Source: Tragulus kanchil
Lineage: Eukaryota; Chordata; Mammalia; Artiodactyla; Tragulidae
Length of the DNA: 64,000 bases
NCBI GenBank assembly: GCA_022376925.1
Contig: JAIOJX010000003.1
Span: 38,555,874 to 38,619,873 of the forward strand
Direction: 5' to 3'
The notes beneath the pieces were generated by a model that saw nothing but the letters and a program-made list of their open reading frames with translations, was not told where the DNA came from and made no database searches. The first letter of the stretch is position 1, and the number at the start of each line of letters is the position of its first letter. Shown here piece by piece: positions 23,443 to 35,291 of the stretch. Made by a program: the position numbers and the translations under genes.

Positions 23443-23725
23443 GGGCTTCCCTGGTGGTCCAGTGAGTAAAGACTCTGCCTTGCAGTGCAAGGGGCGCCAG
23501 TTCGATTCCTGGCCCAGGAAAATCCCACATGCCGTGGAGTGGCTGGGCCGGTGTGTCCAATTACAAGCCAGTGCTCTAGAGTGCGTGCACCCAGAGCCAG
23601 TGCTCTGCAATGAGAGAGTCACTGCAATGGGAGGCCCACACAGGTCAAAGAATAAAGATGGATGAAAACAAATGGATTTAAAAAATCAATGAAAAGAGGC
23701 CAAAATTTTAAAAAACAAAGTGTTT
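23443..23725 (+). mobile_element. tRNA-Glu SINE, very young
   Basis: It is flanked by perfect 16-base target duplications TTAAACTGAATGTTTC at 23427-23442 and 23726-23741. It is complete, with tail GAAAAGAGGCCAAAATTTTA. Confidence 0.93.
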
Positions 23726-23854
23726 TTAAACTGAATGTTTCCTCCTAGAAAGATTTCAGAAATCAAAGTTCTTTCATTTTGTTCCTTAAATAACATCTCT
23801 GACTCATTATATAGAAATAATCCATACATATATGTATATTGCAATATACGAAGT

Positions 23855-24059
23855 GAAGTGAAAGTGCTCAGTTGTGTCCAACTCTGTAGCCCTGTTGACT
23901 GCAGTCTGCCAGGCTCCTCTGTTCTTGGAATTCTCCAGGCAAGAATACTGCAGTGGGTAGCCATTCCCTTCTCCATGGAATCTTCCCAACCCAGGGACCA
24001 AACCCAGGTCTTCTGCATTGCAGGCAGAATCTTTACTGTCTGAGCCACCTGGAAATCCC
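23855..24059 (-). mobile_element. Bov-tA SINE
   Basis: Bov-A part with GAAGTGAAGTGAAAGTGCTC at the left, tRNA head ending GAGCCACCTGGAAATCCC at the right. Confidence 0.88.
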
Positions 24060-24550
24060 ATTACAATCTATGCATATATATAACAATTTTTCACTTAACC
24101 AAAGTTGATGCCAATAAAAACACCATATCAGCTGCTTAGTCATGACAGAAACAGATCAGATGCATTTGGTAAGAAGGAAGGAATTAATATTCAGCCAACT
24201 TCTCTGGGAACATTATATATAGACAGTTAATCCTTACACAACACTGGTTTAAACTGCACAGGTACACTCACACGTGAATTTCTTTCAAGTTAATATAATG
24301 GAAAATTGTTTAGAGATTTTTGACAATTTGAAAAAACTCACAGATGAACCATGTAGCTTACAAATATCCAAAAAAAAAAAAAAAGAGAGAAAGCTAGATA
24401 TATCATGTCTGCATAAAACATACCTAGATACTATCCTTACATGGACATAAGGTGAGTGATATTTAGTATAAAATTATGTGTTACTTTGTGTTTTATAACT
24501 TTGCTTTCAAGGAATTACATCACAGTACAATATGACTCTCTCATTTCCTG

Positions 24551-25015
24551 ATGGTTCAGTTGGTAAAGAATCTCCCTGAAGGGCTTCCCTGGTGGTCCAG
24601 TGGTAAAAAATCCGCCTTGCAGTGCAAGGGGCACCGGTTCAATCCCTGGCCCAAGAAGATCCCAAGTTCTGCAGAGCGGCTGGACTGGTGTGTCCAATTA
24701 CTAACCAGTGCTCTGGAGCGCATGCACCCAGAGCCGGTGCTCTGCAATGAGAGAGGTTACTGCAATGGGAGGTCCGCACCGGCCAAAGAATAAAGATGGA
24801 TGAAAAGAAAGAAATAAATAAAAAAACAGTGAGGCCAAAATTTAAAAAAAAAAAAGAATCTCTTTGCAATGCAGGAGTTCCAGGTTTGATCCCTGAGTGG
24901 GGAAGATTCCCTGGAGAAGCAAGTGGCAATCCACTCCAGTATTCTTGCCTGGAGAATCTCATGGACAAAGGGGCCTAACGAGTTATAGTCCACCAGATCA
25001 CAAACAATCTGACAA
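24551..25015 (+). mobile_element. Bov-tA SINE interrupted by a young SINE
   Basis: The Bov-tA head (ATGGTTCAGTTGGTAAAGAA) stops at 24580 and resumes at 24857 with TCTTTGCAATGCAGGAG. The insert is the young SINE at 24581-24852. The second copy is at 25631-26095. Confidence 0.88.
24581..24852 (+). mobile_element. tRNA-Glu SINE inside Bov-tA
   Basis: It is complete, with target duplications AAAGAATCTC at 24565-24574 and 24853-24862. The order of nesting shows it is younger than the Bov-tA it entered. The duplicate is at 25661-25932. Confidence 0.9.
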
Positions 25016-26564
25016 ATTTAGCAAGTAAGCCATCATCTCATGACTGGAGAAACTGCATATCAAACTATCATAAAAGTAGGTTTTTTTAATATAACAATGT
25101 TTCTAATACTATATTATGAACATGACTGTAATACTGTATTTCATAAAATTGTATAATGATTCATTCCCTAGTGTTTAGGCTTGGCAACTGGAGAGCAATC
25201 ATAGTGCTATTTTTGTTAGTCATGACAGAAACAGATCAGATGCATTTGGTAAGAAGGAAGGAATTAATATTCAGCCAACTTCTCTGGGAACATTATATAT
25301 AGACAGTTAATCCTTACACAACACTGGTTTAAACTGCACAGGTACACTCACACGTGAATTTCTTTCAAGTTAATATAATGGAAAATTGTTTAGAGATTTT
25401 TGACAATTTGAAAAAACTCACAGATGAACCATGTAGCTTACAAATATCCAAAAAAAAAAAAAAAGAGAGAAAGCTAGATATATCATGTCTGCATAAAACA
25501 TACCTAGATACTATCCTTACATGGACATAAGGTGAGTGATATTTAGTATAAAATTATGTGTTACTTTGTGTTTTATAACTTTGCTTTCAAGGAATTACAT
25601 CACAGTACAATATGACTCTCTCATTTCCTGATGGTTCAGTTGGTAAAGAATCTCCCTGAAGGGCTTCCCTGGTGGTCCAGTGGTAAAAAATCCGCCTTGC
25701 AGTGCAAGGGGCACCGGTTCAATCCCTGGCCCAAGAAGATCCCAAGTTCTGCAGAGCGGCTGGACTGGTGTGTCCAATTACTAACCAGTGCTCTGGAGCG
25801 CATGCACCCAGAGCCGGTGCTCTGCAATGAGAGAGGTTACTGCAATGGGAGGCCCACACAGGCCAAAGAATAAAGATGGATGAAAAGAAAGAAATAAATA
25901 AAAAAACAGTGAGGCCAAAATTTAAAAAAAAAAAAGAATCTCTTTGCAATGCAGGAGTTCCAGGTTTGATCCCTGAGTGGGGAAGATTCCCTGGAGAAGC
26001 AAGTGGCAATCCACTCCAGTATTCTTGCCTGGAGAATCTCATGGACAAAGGGGCCTAACGAGTTATAGTCCACCAGATCACAAACAATCTGACAAATTTA
26101 GCAAGTAAGCCATCATCTCATGACTGGAGAAACTGCATATCAAACTATCATAAAAGTAGGTTTTTTTAATATAACAATGTTTCTAATACTATATTATGAA
26201 CATGACTGTAATACTGTATTTCATAAAAATTGTATAATGATTCATTCCCTAGTGTTTAGGCTTGGCAACTGGAGAGCAATCATAGTGCTATTTTTGTTAT
26301 CAATCAATACTTTTAAATAAATACGAATTTCTTTTTCGGATTACCTTTTGAATTTGATGTGCATCATTAGTAATGTATATACCACCTTTAGTGATTTGTA
26401 TCAGATGAGACAATACTGATACAGGTACTCACAGACAAATGATTTATCTTGTAAATGGATAATGTAAACTTATGGTATCAATCAACTACAGTACCATAAA
26501 TTTATTTTTCACTTCCTTATGATTTTCTTAACATTTTCTTCTCTCTGACTTACTTTAGAGACTG

Positions 26565-26640
26565 GCAGGCCACAGTCCATGGGGTCGCAAAGAGTCAGAC
26601 ACAACTGAGCAACTGAACTAAACTGAACGTACCTTCTTGT
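26565..26640 (+). mobile_element. BovB 3' terminus fragment
   Basis: GGGGTCGCAAAGAGTCAGAC and GAGCAACTGAACTAAACTGA are the last bases of BovB. Confidence 0.75.
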
Positions 26641-27131
26641 AAGAATGTAGTATGTAACACATAGAGCACAAAGAATATGTGCTGATCAACTATTTGTGTT
26701 ACCGGTAAGGCTTCTGGTCAACAGTAATTTGCAGTGACGTTAAGGGGTGGTCCAAAGTTATACTCAGATTTTCAACTGTGCAGGATGTCAATGCTCCTAA
26801 CCCTCACACTGCTCAACAGTCAACTGCATTCTATATTTCAAAAGAAAATAGTAATTTTCTAATTTTAAAAAGAACAAAATGGTAACAACTCTTTTTTTCT
26901 TCTCTCCTAACAGATGTTTTCGAATAATAAATACTCCATCACCAACTTATTCCTATCAAAATTCTGATGAGACGCTCATGCCAACTGTAGACCCAGCCAT
27001 TGTAGTACACATTTAGACCTCCATCATGTCCTTAACATCTGTAAACACATGGAGAGCCAAACAGAAGCGGTCTGGATGTATCATAAAGACCCTTGATGAT
27101 CCCAAAGATAACATATATTTTATCTCTGTGT

Positions 27132-27280
27132 GCTGTTGTGTGCCAAGTCGCTTCAGTTGTGTCCAACTCCATGTGACCCTCTGGACTACAGCCCGTCAGG
27201 CTCCTCTGTCCATGGGATTCTCCAGACAAGAATACTGGGGTGGGTTGCCATGCCCTCCTCCAGGGGATCTTTCTGACTAG
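27132..27280 (-). mobile_element. Bov-A monomer
   Basis: Reverse complement of a single Bov-A unit (AGACAAGAATACTGGGGTGG) with the tRNA head missing after GGGGATCTTTCTGA. Confidence 0.8.
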
Positions 27281-28094
27281 TTATTAGCTGTCTTAAACTT
27301 CAGTATTTTGTAAAATTAATCTTTTTACCTGACTCATATCATCAGGCTTGATTCTATGGGACTTTCAACATTTTGAAAAGTATCCATCACTTGTCATTAT
27401 AAATTATTTATTTCCATAAACATAGTCCCACCTTATTAGTGATTTCTTAAGGGTCCTGATACAGCCAAGGATCTATATAATAATAGTATGGGTATTTTTC
27501 ATACACAAAATTCCAAAGTTAAGTTAGAAGGAAACTAGAGAATCATGCATAGCTATCTCATGGGAAATATTAGTGGGGCAAAGAATAAGACAGTGACTCA
27601 CCGAGCATCACACGGGATGTTCGTATGACAGGTCTTAGGTTTGTTGCAAATACCCTTCAAGATATACATGCTGATTGAGGGCAATGCATAAGAACAAAAC
27701 ATCTGAAACATAACAACCTATCAGCTTTGGACAGTTTCCAAAAACCGTGTTCACTTAGCAACCAATGTATGGAAGGCTGAGCTCTGGAAAGAACGTGATC
27801 CTCAACAAACGCAATTGGTAGAAGAAACAGGTCAAGAAAGAGGATACAGGAAGTGTGAAGGTACAAAAAGTAAAACAAAGAAAAAACTAAATAAATGGAA
27901 TAAAAGCCTCCCATGTAAATTGGAAACAGAAGAGAAACTAAAGCTACAAGGAGAAGATCACTAAAAATCTTTTTCTTGAGCAAAAGTCTCCAAACCTGAT
28001 TCAATGATAATTCCAGATAACAGAATCTATTGATACCCATTTTCTTACACTTAGAGGCACAGAAATGTAGTTTTGAAGAAAATTTATTACTTAC

Positions 28095-28164
28095 CAAGCC
28101 TGCTATTGGTGTGGACAGCCTATTGATCTTCTTAATGACCCCAGGTTTAAGTTTATTGATCAAA
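28095..28164 (-). CDS. LMO7: LMO7 CH-domain exon (70 nt), copy 1
   Basis: On the minus strand a strong acceptor (TTATTTTCAG, AG at 28165-28166) leads into a 70-nt exon that ends at a GTAAGTAAT donor (GT at 28093-28094). One base completes the Asp codon left by the exon at 46762-46832, then the frame reads LINKLKPGVIKKINRL and STPIAGL, ending on a codon boundary. The joined reading ...GVLLCD-LINKLKPG... is the LMO7 CH domain as I know it; LIMCH1 has a related but different sequence. The exon sits inside a block that is repeated directly (27741-28764 and 28774-29855), so an identical copy lies 1,091 bases further on. Which copy is genuine cannot be told from sequence. The following exon, expected to begin DNINVFLKACE, was not found between here and position 1. 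Confidence 0.88.
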
Positions 28165-28614
28165 CTGAAAATAAGTAAAGAAACAACATACAGTTACAAG
28201 AATGCCAACATTAGCTTAGCGTTGAACATTCTCAAAAAGCATACAGGTCATTCATCCAACCCCAGTTTCTTAAGTCCCAAGAACCCAAGGAAAAAGCAAA
28301 TAACCAAGAAAATACACCACGAAACAGAGAGCAGCACTGTCAATAATGGTGAATAGGCCTCTAAGAACATATAAACACACTTCTACATTCAAAAATACGT
28401 CCTTAAAAACAGCTCCACACTTACTAAAGAAAGGTAATACTAGATTCTGTTTCAACAGTTGATGGATCTCTTTCATTATAAATTGGTTCTCTTTAACCTA
28501 AGCATACTTTTTCTATGAATCATTTTGTTGATTTCTTTTCCTCAAACTTATCCACATTTTTAAAGGCAGCCTACCCATGTAGCCATTCTCCTCCAAACTG
28601 CCCTCCCAGTCAGA

Positions 28615-28745
28615 CAGCCCATAAAACTGAGACAGATGGATACACAGGTATGTATGGCTGGATCCCTTCTCTATTCACTTGAAACTGTCAAAATATTGTT
28701 TGTTAATTGGCTATACCCCAATTAAAAGTTTCAAAACATGAAAAA
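28615..28745 (+). mobile_element. L1 3' UTR end
   Basis: GACAGATGGATACACAGGTA and GGCTATACCCCAATTAAAAG mark an artiodactyl L1 3' end. It is repeated at 29706-29836 and 30834-30965 because duplications 7 and 8 overlap. Confidence 0.7.
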
Positions 28746-29185
28746 AAATTGCCTCAAGTAAATGAAAACTATCAAAACCGTGTTCACTTAGCAACCAATG
28801 TATGGAAGGCTGAGCTCTGGAAAGAACGTGATCCTCAACAAACGCAATTTGGACAGTTCAAAACCGTGTTCACAGCAAAATGTGAAGGTACAAAAAGTAA
28901 AAACAATTGGTAGAAGAAACAGGTCAAGAAAGAGGATACAGGAAGTGTGAAGGTACAAAAAGTAAAACAAAGAAAAAACTAAATAAATGGAATAAAAGCC
29001 TCCCATGTAAATTGGAAACAGAAGAGAAACTAAAGCTACAAGGAGAAGATCACTAAAAATCTTTTCTTGAGCAAAAGTCTCCAAACCTGATTCAATGATA
29101 ATTCCAGATAACAGAATCTATTGATACCCATTTTCTTACACTTAGAGGCACAGAAATGTAGTTTTGAAGAAAATTTATTACTTAC

Positions 29186-29255
29186 CAAGCCTGCTATTGG
29201 TGTGGACAGCCTATTGATCTTCTTAATGACCCCAGGTTTAAGTTTATTGATCAAA
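29186..29255 (-). CDS. LMO7: LMO7 CH-domain exon (70 nt), copy 2
   Basis: This copy is identical to the exon at 28095-28164, including acceptor and donor, and is carried by the second copy of the duplicated block. If both copies were spliced in, the coding sequence would gain 70 nt, shifting the frame and breaking the CH domain. The surrounding intron is copied with it, so this is not a retrocopy. The likeliest explanation is an assembly duplication. A real tandem exon duplication with mutually exclusive splicing is possible, but nothing in the sequence favours it. Confidence 0.75.
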
Positions 29256-29614
29256 CTGAAAATAAGTAAAGAAACAACATACAGTTACAAGAATGCCAAC
29301 ATTAGCTTAGCGTTGAACATTCTCAAAAAGCATACAGGTCATTCATCCAACCCCAGTTTCTTAAGTCCCAAGAACCCAAGGAAAAAGCAAATAACCAAGA
29401 AAATACACCACGAAACAGAGAGCAGCACTGTCAATAATGGTGAATAGGCCTCTAAGAACATATAAACACACTTCTACATTCAAAAATACGTCCTTAAAAA
29501 CAGCTCCACACTTACTAAAGAAAGGTAATACTAGATTCTGTTTCAACAGTTGATGGATCTCTTTCATTATAAATTGGTTCTCTTTAACCTAAGCATACTT
29601 TTTCTATGAATCAT

Positions 29615-31866
29615 TTTGTTGATTTCTTTTCCTCAAACTTATCCACATTTTTAAAGGCAGCCTACCCATGTAGCCATTCTCCTCCAAACTGCCCTCCCAG
29701 TCAGACAGCCCATAAAACTGAGACAGATGGATACACAGGTATGTATGGCTGGATCCCTTCTCTATTCACTTGAAACTGTCAAAATATTGTTTGTTAATTG
29801 GCTATACCCCAATTAAAAGTTTCAAAACATGAAAAAAAATTGCCTCAAGTAAATGGAAGCTATCAGTCAACATCTCAATAAAAAATGTCATCCCTAAATG
29901 AGCATATTCACTAATATCTTTTGAAATATGTCTTATTTATACATCTTATCTAAAACGCATTTGCTGTATAATTGCTACATCAGGAAAATTCACAGAAATT
30001 TCCCCATGAGAGCTCAATATGCAACTTCTTCTTATGATACTGATGGATAAATTCCATGGTTATCTGTTTCCAAATGACCACTGAAACATTAAGATGTGAA
30101 AATACATTATATTGCTGCCATCATTGTTAATTCTAATATGTGCTGGGCAATGGCTGATTTGAGTACAGTGCTTTCATACTTGAACCTGATAACTACAGTT
30201 TATAGATGCTTTAAATTCTATTTCACATATATTTTTCTTGAGTATATAATGTCTCTAATAAAAGAATATTCTAGACTAAAAAATAAAGAAATAAAAAAAT
30301 AGCTTAGAAAATCATGTCTGTTTTGTTTTGCCAGATTGAAAGGGTGCAGTGGAATTCATTCAACCAACCAACCAACCTGTTCCTATTGGTAACTCACTCA
30401 AGGCTGCGATGGCCTTGTTATCACCGCAGAATAACTGGATACAACTTAAATGCACCAGAACTCCCCAAAACAGGGTAAGAGTTACCTCAGAATCTAACAC
30501 GGAACAACTTTTTATTATTATTACAGAATTTCCAAAAGTATCTGTCACTCTCTAGATTGCAAAACACTTTTAGAACTGAGCTCTGACAACGTGAAATGTA
30601 AGAGTTCAACCTGGGGTTCTAAATCTAGATTCTCGTGAAATCTCTTTTTTTTGTTGCAGTGCACTGACAATAGTGCCAACCCATGTGGAAACTGAACACA
30701 TAACCGTGCTTTTCTAGTAGGGCTAGCCTGCTTAGTCCATCTTTGTTATTTCTTTTTTTCCTCAAACTTATCCACATTTTTAAAGGCAGCTACCCATGTA
30801 GCCATTCTCCTCCAAACTGCCCTCCCAGTCAGACAGCCCATAAAACTGAGACAGATGGATACACAGGTATGTATGGCTGGATCCCTTCTCTATTCACTTG
30901 AAACTGTCAAAATATTGTTTGTTAATTGGCTATACCCCAATTAAAAGTTTCAAAACATGAAAAAAAATTGCCTCAAGTAAATGGAAGCTATCAGTCAACA
31001 TCTCAATAAAAAATGTCATCCCTAAATGAGCATATTCACTAATATCTTTTGAAATATGTCTTATTTATACATCTTATCTAAAACGCATTTGCTGTATAAT
31101 TGCTACATCAGGAAAATTCACAGAAATTTCCCCATGAGAGCTCAATATGCAACTTCTTCTTATGATACTGATGGATAAATTCCATGGTTATCTGTTTCCA
31201 AATGACCACTGAAACATTAAGATGTGAAAATACATTATATTGCTGCCATCATTGTTAATTCTAATATGTGCTGGGCAATGGCTGATTTGAGTACAGTGCT
31301 TTCATACTTGAACCTGATAACTACAGTTTATAGATGCTTTAAATTCTATTTCACATATTTTTTTCTTGAGTATATAATGTCTCTAATAAAAGAATATTCT
31401 AGACTAAAAATAAAGAGAAAAAAATAGCTTAGAAAATCATGTCTGTTTTGTTTTGCCAGATTGAAAGGGTGCAGTGGAATTCATTCAACCAACCAACCAA
31501 CCTGTTCCTATTGGTAACTCACTCAAGGCTGCGATGGCCTTGTTATCACCGCAGAATAACTGGATACAACTTAAATGCACCAGAACTCCCCAAAACAGGG
31601 TAAGAGTTACCTCAGAATCTAACACGGAACAACTTTTTATTATTATTACAGAATTTCCAAAAGTATCTGTCACTCTCTAGATTGCAAAACACTTTTAGAA
31701 CTGAGCTCTGACAACGTGAAATGTAAGAGTTCAACCTGGGGTTCTAAATCTAGATTCTCGTGAAATCTCTTTTTTTTGTTGCAGTGCACTGACAATAGTG
31801 CCAACCCATGTGGAAACTGAACACATAACCGTGCTTTTCTAGTAGGGCTAGCCTGCTTAGTCCATC
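29615..31866 (+). repeat. Adjacent direct duplication 8 (29615-30741 / 30742-31866)
   Basis: Offset is 1,125-1,128 with no spacer. The differences are homopolymer indels, for example in the A-rich stretch near 30282/31409. The left edge reuses the right end of duplication 7, so 28540-28764 is present three times. Confidence 0.95.
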
Positions 31867-33120
31867 ATTAATCACTGCCAGAAAACTATCATCTGAAACA
31901 GTGATTTTCCTATTCAATAATGTTTCCACACACAAAAAAAATTCTTTATTCTGTAACGTAGCTGCAAAGGAAAAGCAAATATAGGAGGAAGAATCAAACA
32001 TTCTGAATCTACTGGTCTCCCCTTCACAATGGGCAGCAGAAAACAAAAAATCTGACACTTGTGGAATGTCACTCCTTCCACATTCCAGAGATTTATATAT
32101 ACACTTGAGTGTGCTAAAAATAAAAAGACAAAAGTTCTGATTGAATAACCTCCAGAATGTTGTTCGACAGGATTCAAAATTACAAAACAGTAGTTTATGA
32201 AGACTAAGTCTGGTGAACAAAAGCTGTTTTTCTGTTTTCACAGTTTCTTCACACAAAGGTCTTTAGACAACAGAGATGACAGAACCACCCCTCAACTTGA
32301 AGCATTTCCTAGCACTGTTCCTAATACTTTCTCATTTGTGTACTGAATACCATACAGGAAAGGAAGACTTTCTCTCTTCATGGTCACAAGATTGTATTTA
32401 ATCACTAGCTGAATAGCTAAGAAAAGAATTGAGCAGGTTTATAAGAAACGACAACCCCAACTGAATTCTTCTGGTTGTTTCCTACTAAGGAAGTATGTCT
32501 TGAATTCCTTTATTGGTGGCTTCGTGCAATGCACAGTACTAAGAACTGAAACATTACTTAACAGAAACATAGTTCTAGCATTGTGCCAATCAAGAAATTC
32601 ATAGGAGTTGTTGACCACTAGTTTGGCAGTGACTTTCCTACAGGAACTTGAATCTTAAAATACATTTTAATTTTTCTGAAATCTAAAAAGTGAGATAAGC
32701 TAGGGCAGCTTATAAAATGTCAGGGAAGTCTGACATCGGTTGTCCCTCTTAAAGGAACAGTGTCATAGCTTCCTCCTCCACCCGTTTGAGTCACGGGTGA
32801 CATTGGCCAGATTATTCAATTTACTTCTCTTGCCATTTTTTTATTACAGTGTTCGTGATGTCAAGAAGAAAAAAATTTAAGACAGATTCTAGAATGGATA
32901 ATAACACAGCCTATTCTCAGTTAAGTTAGTGGAAGGAAGAAAGGGATGGAAGTAAAGGAAACAGCACAGATAAACCATGTCTCCTTTTGCATCAGCAGGC
33001 AGCATTCTTGTGCCTGCCCGGTGGTGGGCTATAACAGCCACACTGTTTCCCTCTGCCTGTCAGCTACTCGCTGCGTGATCTTCCTAAGTGATGCAGCTTT
33101 TATAAGCACTGCTCGTAAGG
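31867..33120. other. LMO7 intron, unassigned
   Basis: A minus-strand open frame of 168 codons (31750-32256) has no recognisable motif and no splice context, so I treat it as chance. Confidence 0.55.
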
Positions 33121-34653
33121 GATGGAAAAAGCTGTTTTTTTTTTAAATTTTTTTTGCGGGGGCGGGTTACAGAGGGAGGGGGCAGGCGGGCCACTTCTAT
33201 TGGTCTTTCATTTATCTATTTTCATCCATCTTTGTTCTTTGGCCCATGTGGGCCTCCCATCGCAGTGGCCTCTGTTGTCGCAGAGCACCGGCTCTGGGCA
33301 CATGTGCTCCAGAGCTCCGGCTGGGTAGTTGGACGCATCAGTCCAGCCGCTCCACGGGCACGTGGGATCTTCCAAGACCCGGGATCAAACTGGCGCTCCT
33401 TGCACTGCAAGGCGGTGTCCCTACCCAATGGACCACCAGAGAAGCCCGGAAAAAGTTTTATCAGTGCTTTCTGTACCACATTTTAGATATTTAAGCTCTT
33501 TTAATGTTTTCCACTATGAAGAGGTTTGGGCATAGCTAAGAAAAGAATTGAGCAGGTTTATAAGAAACGACAACCCCAACTGAATTCTTCTGGTTGTTTC
33601 CTACTAAGGAAGTATGTCTTGAATTCCTTTATTGGTGGCTTCGTGCAATGCACAGTACTAAGAACTGAAACATTACTTAACAGAAACATAGTTCTAGCAT
33701 TGTGCCAATCAAGAAATTCATAGGAGTTGTTGACCACTAGTTTGGCAGTGACTTTCCTACAGGAACTTGAATCTTAAAATACATTTTAATTTTTCTGAAA
33801 TCTAAAAAGTGAGATAAGCTAGGGCAGCTTATAAAATGTCAGGGAAGTCTGACATCGGTTGTCCCTCTTAAAGGAACAGTGTCATAGCTTCCTCCTCCAC
33901 CCGTTTGAGTCACGGGTGACATTGGCCAGATTATTCAATTTACTTCTCTTGCCATTTTTGTATTACAGTGTTCGTGATGTCAAGAAGAAAAAAATTTAAG
34001 ACAGATTCTAGAATGGATAATAACACAGCCTATTCTCAGTTAAGTTAGTGGAAGGAAGAAAGGGATGGAAGTAAAGGAAACAGCACAGATAAACCATGTC
34101 TCCTTTTGCATCAGCAGGCAGCATTCTTGTGCCTGCCCGGTGGTGGGCTATAACAGCCACACTGTTTCCCTCTGCCTGTCAGCTACTCGCTGCGTGATCT
34201 TCCTAAGTGATGCAGCTTTTATAAGCACTGCTCGTAAGGGATGGAAAAAGCTGTTTTTTTTTTAAATTTTTTTTGCGGGGGCGGGTTACAGAGGGAGGGG
34301 GCAGGCGGGCCACTTCTATTGGTCTTTCATTTATCTATTTTCATCCATCTTTGTTCTTTGGCCCATGTGGGCCTCCCATCGCAGTGGCCTCTGTTGTCGC
34401 AGAGCACCGGCTCTGGGCACATGTGCTCCAGAGCTCCGGCTGGGTAGTTGGACGCATCAGTCCAGCCGCTCCACGGCACGTGGGATCTTCCAAGACCCGG
34501 GATCAAACTGGCGCTCCTTGCACTGCAAGGCGGTGTCCCTACCCAATGGACCACCAGAGAAGCCCGGAAAAAGTTTTATCAGTGCTTTCTGTACCACATT
34601 TTAGATATTTAAGCTCTTTTTAATGTTTTCCACTATGAAGAGGTTTGGGCATA
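32413..34653 (+). repeat. Adjacent direct duplication 9 (32413-33531 / 33532-34653)
   Basis: Offset is 1,119 with three bases of microhomology at the join. Each copy contains a complete minus-strand young SINE. I see a G/T change at 32840/33960, one G lost in a G run and one T gained in a T run. Confidence 0.95.
33135..33447 (-). mobile_element. tRNA-Glu SINE, GC-rich-tail subfamily
   Basis: Complete minus-strand copy; head at 33447 going down. The complement of its tail is GCGGGGGCGGGTTACAGAGG at 33157-33176. GGAAAAAG flanks both ends. The duplicate is at 34254-34565. Confidence 0.9.
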
Positions 34654-34960
34654 CCTTTTCCCCCATGCCCACCAACAAAGGAAACAAGGGTTTCCTTTTC
34701 TCCAGATCCTCACCCACAGTTGTTTCTTCATTGCCTTTTTGATAAAAAACCATTCTGATAAATGTGAGTTGACAGCTTACTGCAATTTGCATTTTCATTA
34801 TGTTGAGCATCTGTTCATGTCTCTTGGTCACTGTGCAATTTCTTTGGAAAAATGTCTATTCAGGTCCTCTGTCCATGTTTTCATCGAGTTGTCTGCTTAT
34901 TGGATGTTGAGTTGTGATATTGGGTGAGTTTGTAAATTAATTCTTAGGTAATTATGCACT
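34650..34960 (-). mobile_element. Old L1 ORF2/3' fragment
   Basis: Reverse L1 text: GCATTTTCATTATGTTGAGC, ATGTCTATTCAGGTCCTCTG and TTGGATGTTGAGTTGTGAT. The copy at 35376-35686 is from duplication 10. Confidence 0.75.
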
Positions 34961-35032
34961 CCGATACTATTAACTGAGTGACTCTATTCTCTCATATGTC
35001 CTTTTTTTATGTCCTTTTTCTTAAAAAAAAGA

Positions 35033-35291
35033 TTTTTTTTTTTGCCTCTAGGTCATCATTTATTTTTCATTCATCTTTATTCTCTGCCATATGTGGACCT
35101 CCCATCACAGTAGCCTCTCTCGTTGCAGAGCACCAGCTCTGGGCACATGTGCTCCAGAGCTCCGGCTGGGTAGTTGGACGCATCAGTCCAGCCGCTCCAC
35201 GGCACGTGGGATCTTCCAAGACCCGGGATCAAACTGGCGCTCCTTGCACTGCAAGGCGGTGTCCCTACCCAATGGACCACCAGAGAAGCCC
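35033..35291 (-). mobile_element. Hybrid SINE at duplication join
   Basis: The left part (35040-35135) equals the tail side of the SINE at 35766-36013. The right part (from 35160) equals the head side of the SINE at 34254-34565. It is a recombinant of two neighbouring SINEs, not an insertion. Confidence 0.85.

Larger units (their letters stand above)
24137..26299 (+). repeat. Adjacent direct duplication 6 (24137-25216 / 25217-26299)
   Basis: Offset is 1,080 with a two-base TA microhomology at the join. A cluster of changes occurs only inside the young SINE (24772-24782 versus 25852-25862), plus one extra A near the right end. A 15-A run at 24370 is the same length in both copies. Confidence 0.95.
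1..28094 (-). other. LMO7: LMO7 intron downstream of CH exon (partial)
   Basis: All of this lies downstream, in the sense of LMO7 transcription, of the exon ending at 28095. I looked for the next CH exon on the minus strand and did not see it, so the region is read as one large intron made mostly of repeats. Unlisted stretches such as 300-1140, 10255-12280, 14166-14829, 15028-15767, 16071-16877, 17043-17689, 21830-22214, 22736-23426 and 26300-26560 show nothing I can assign beyond AT-rich intronic sequence. Confidence 0.6.
27741..29855 (+). repeat. Adjacent direct duplication 7 carrying LMO7 exon (27741-28764 / 28774-29855)
   Basis: The offset starts at 1,033 and becomes 1,091 because the right copy has 58 extra bases near 28849-28907. 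These extra bases are a jumble of nearby pieces (27727-27750 and 27853-27875). The LMO7 exon lies in the clean part of both copies. Confidence 0.95.

Noticed and set aside
1..28094. Search for the next LMO7 exon (expected peptide start DNINVFLKACE)
   Set aside because: No minus-strand match with splice sites was seen by eye; it probably lies outside the window.
27657..28163. 168-codon minus-strand frame containing the LMO7 peptide
   Set aside because: Only the 70-nt exon is coding. The rest reads through intron after the GTAAGT donor and is not conserved text.
30358..30376. CRISPR-like or short tandem (CCAA)n signal
   Set aside because: A three- to four-unit simple repeat in intron; no repeat-spacer structure anywhere in the window.
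31750..32256. 168-codon minus-strand frame
   Set aside because: No motif, no splice or promoter context, and it partly overlaps duplicated intron; chance frame.
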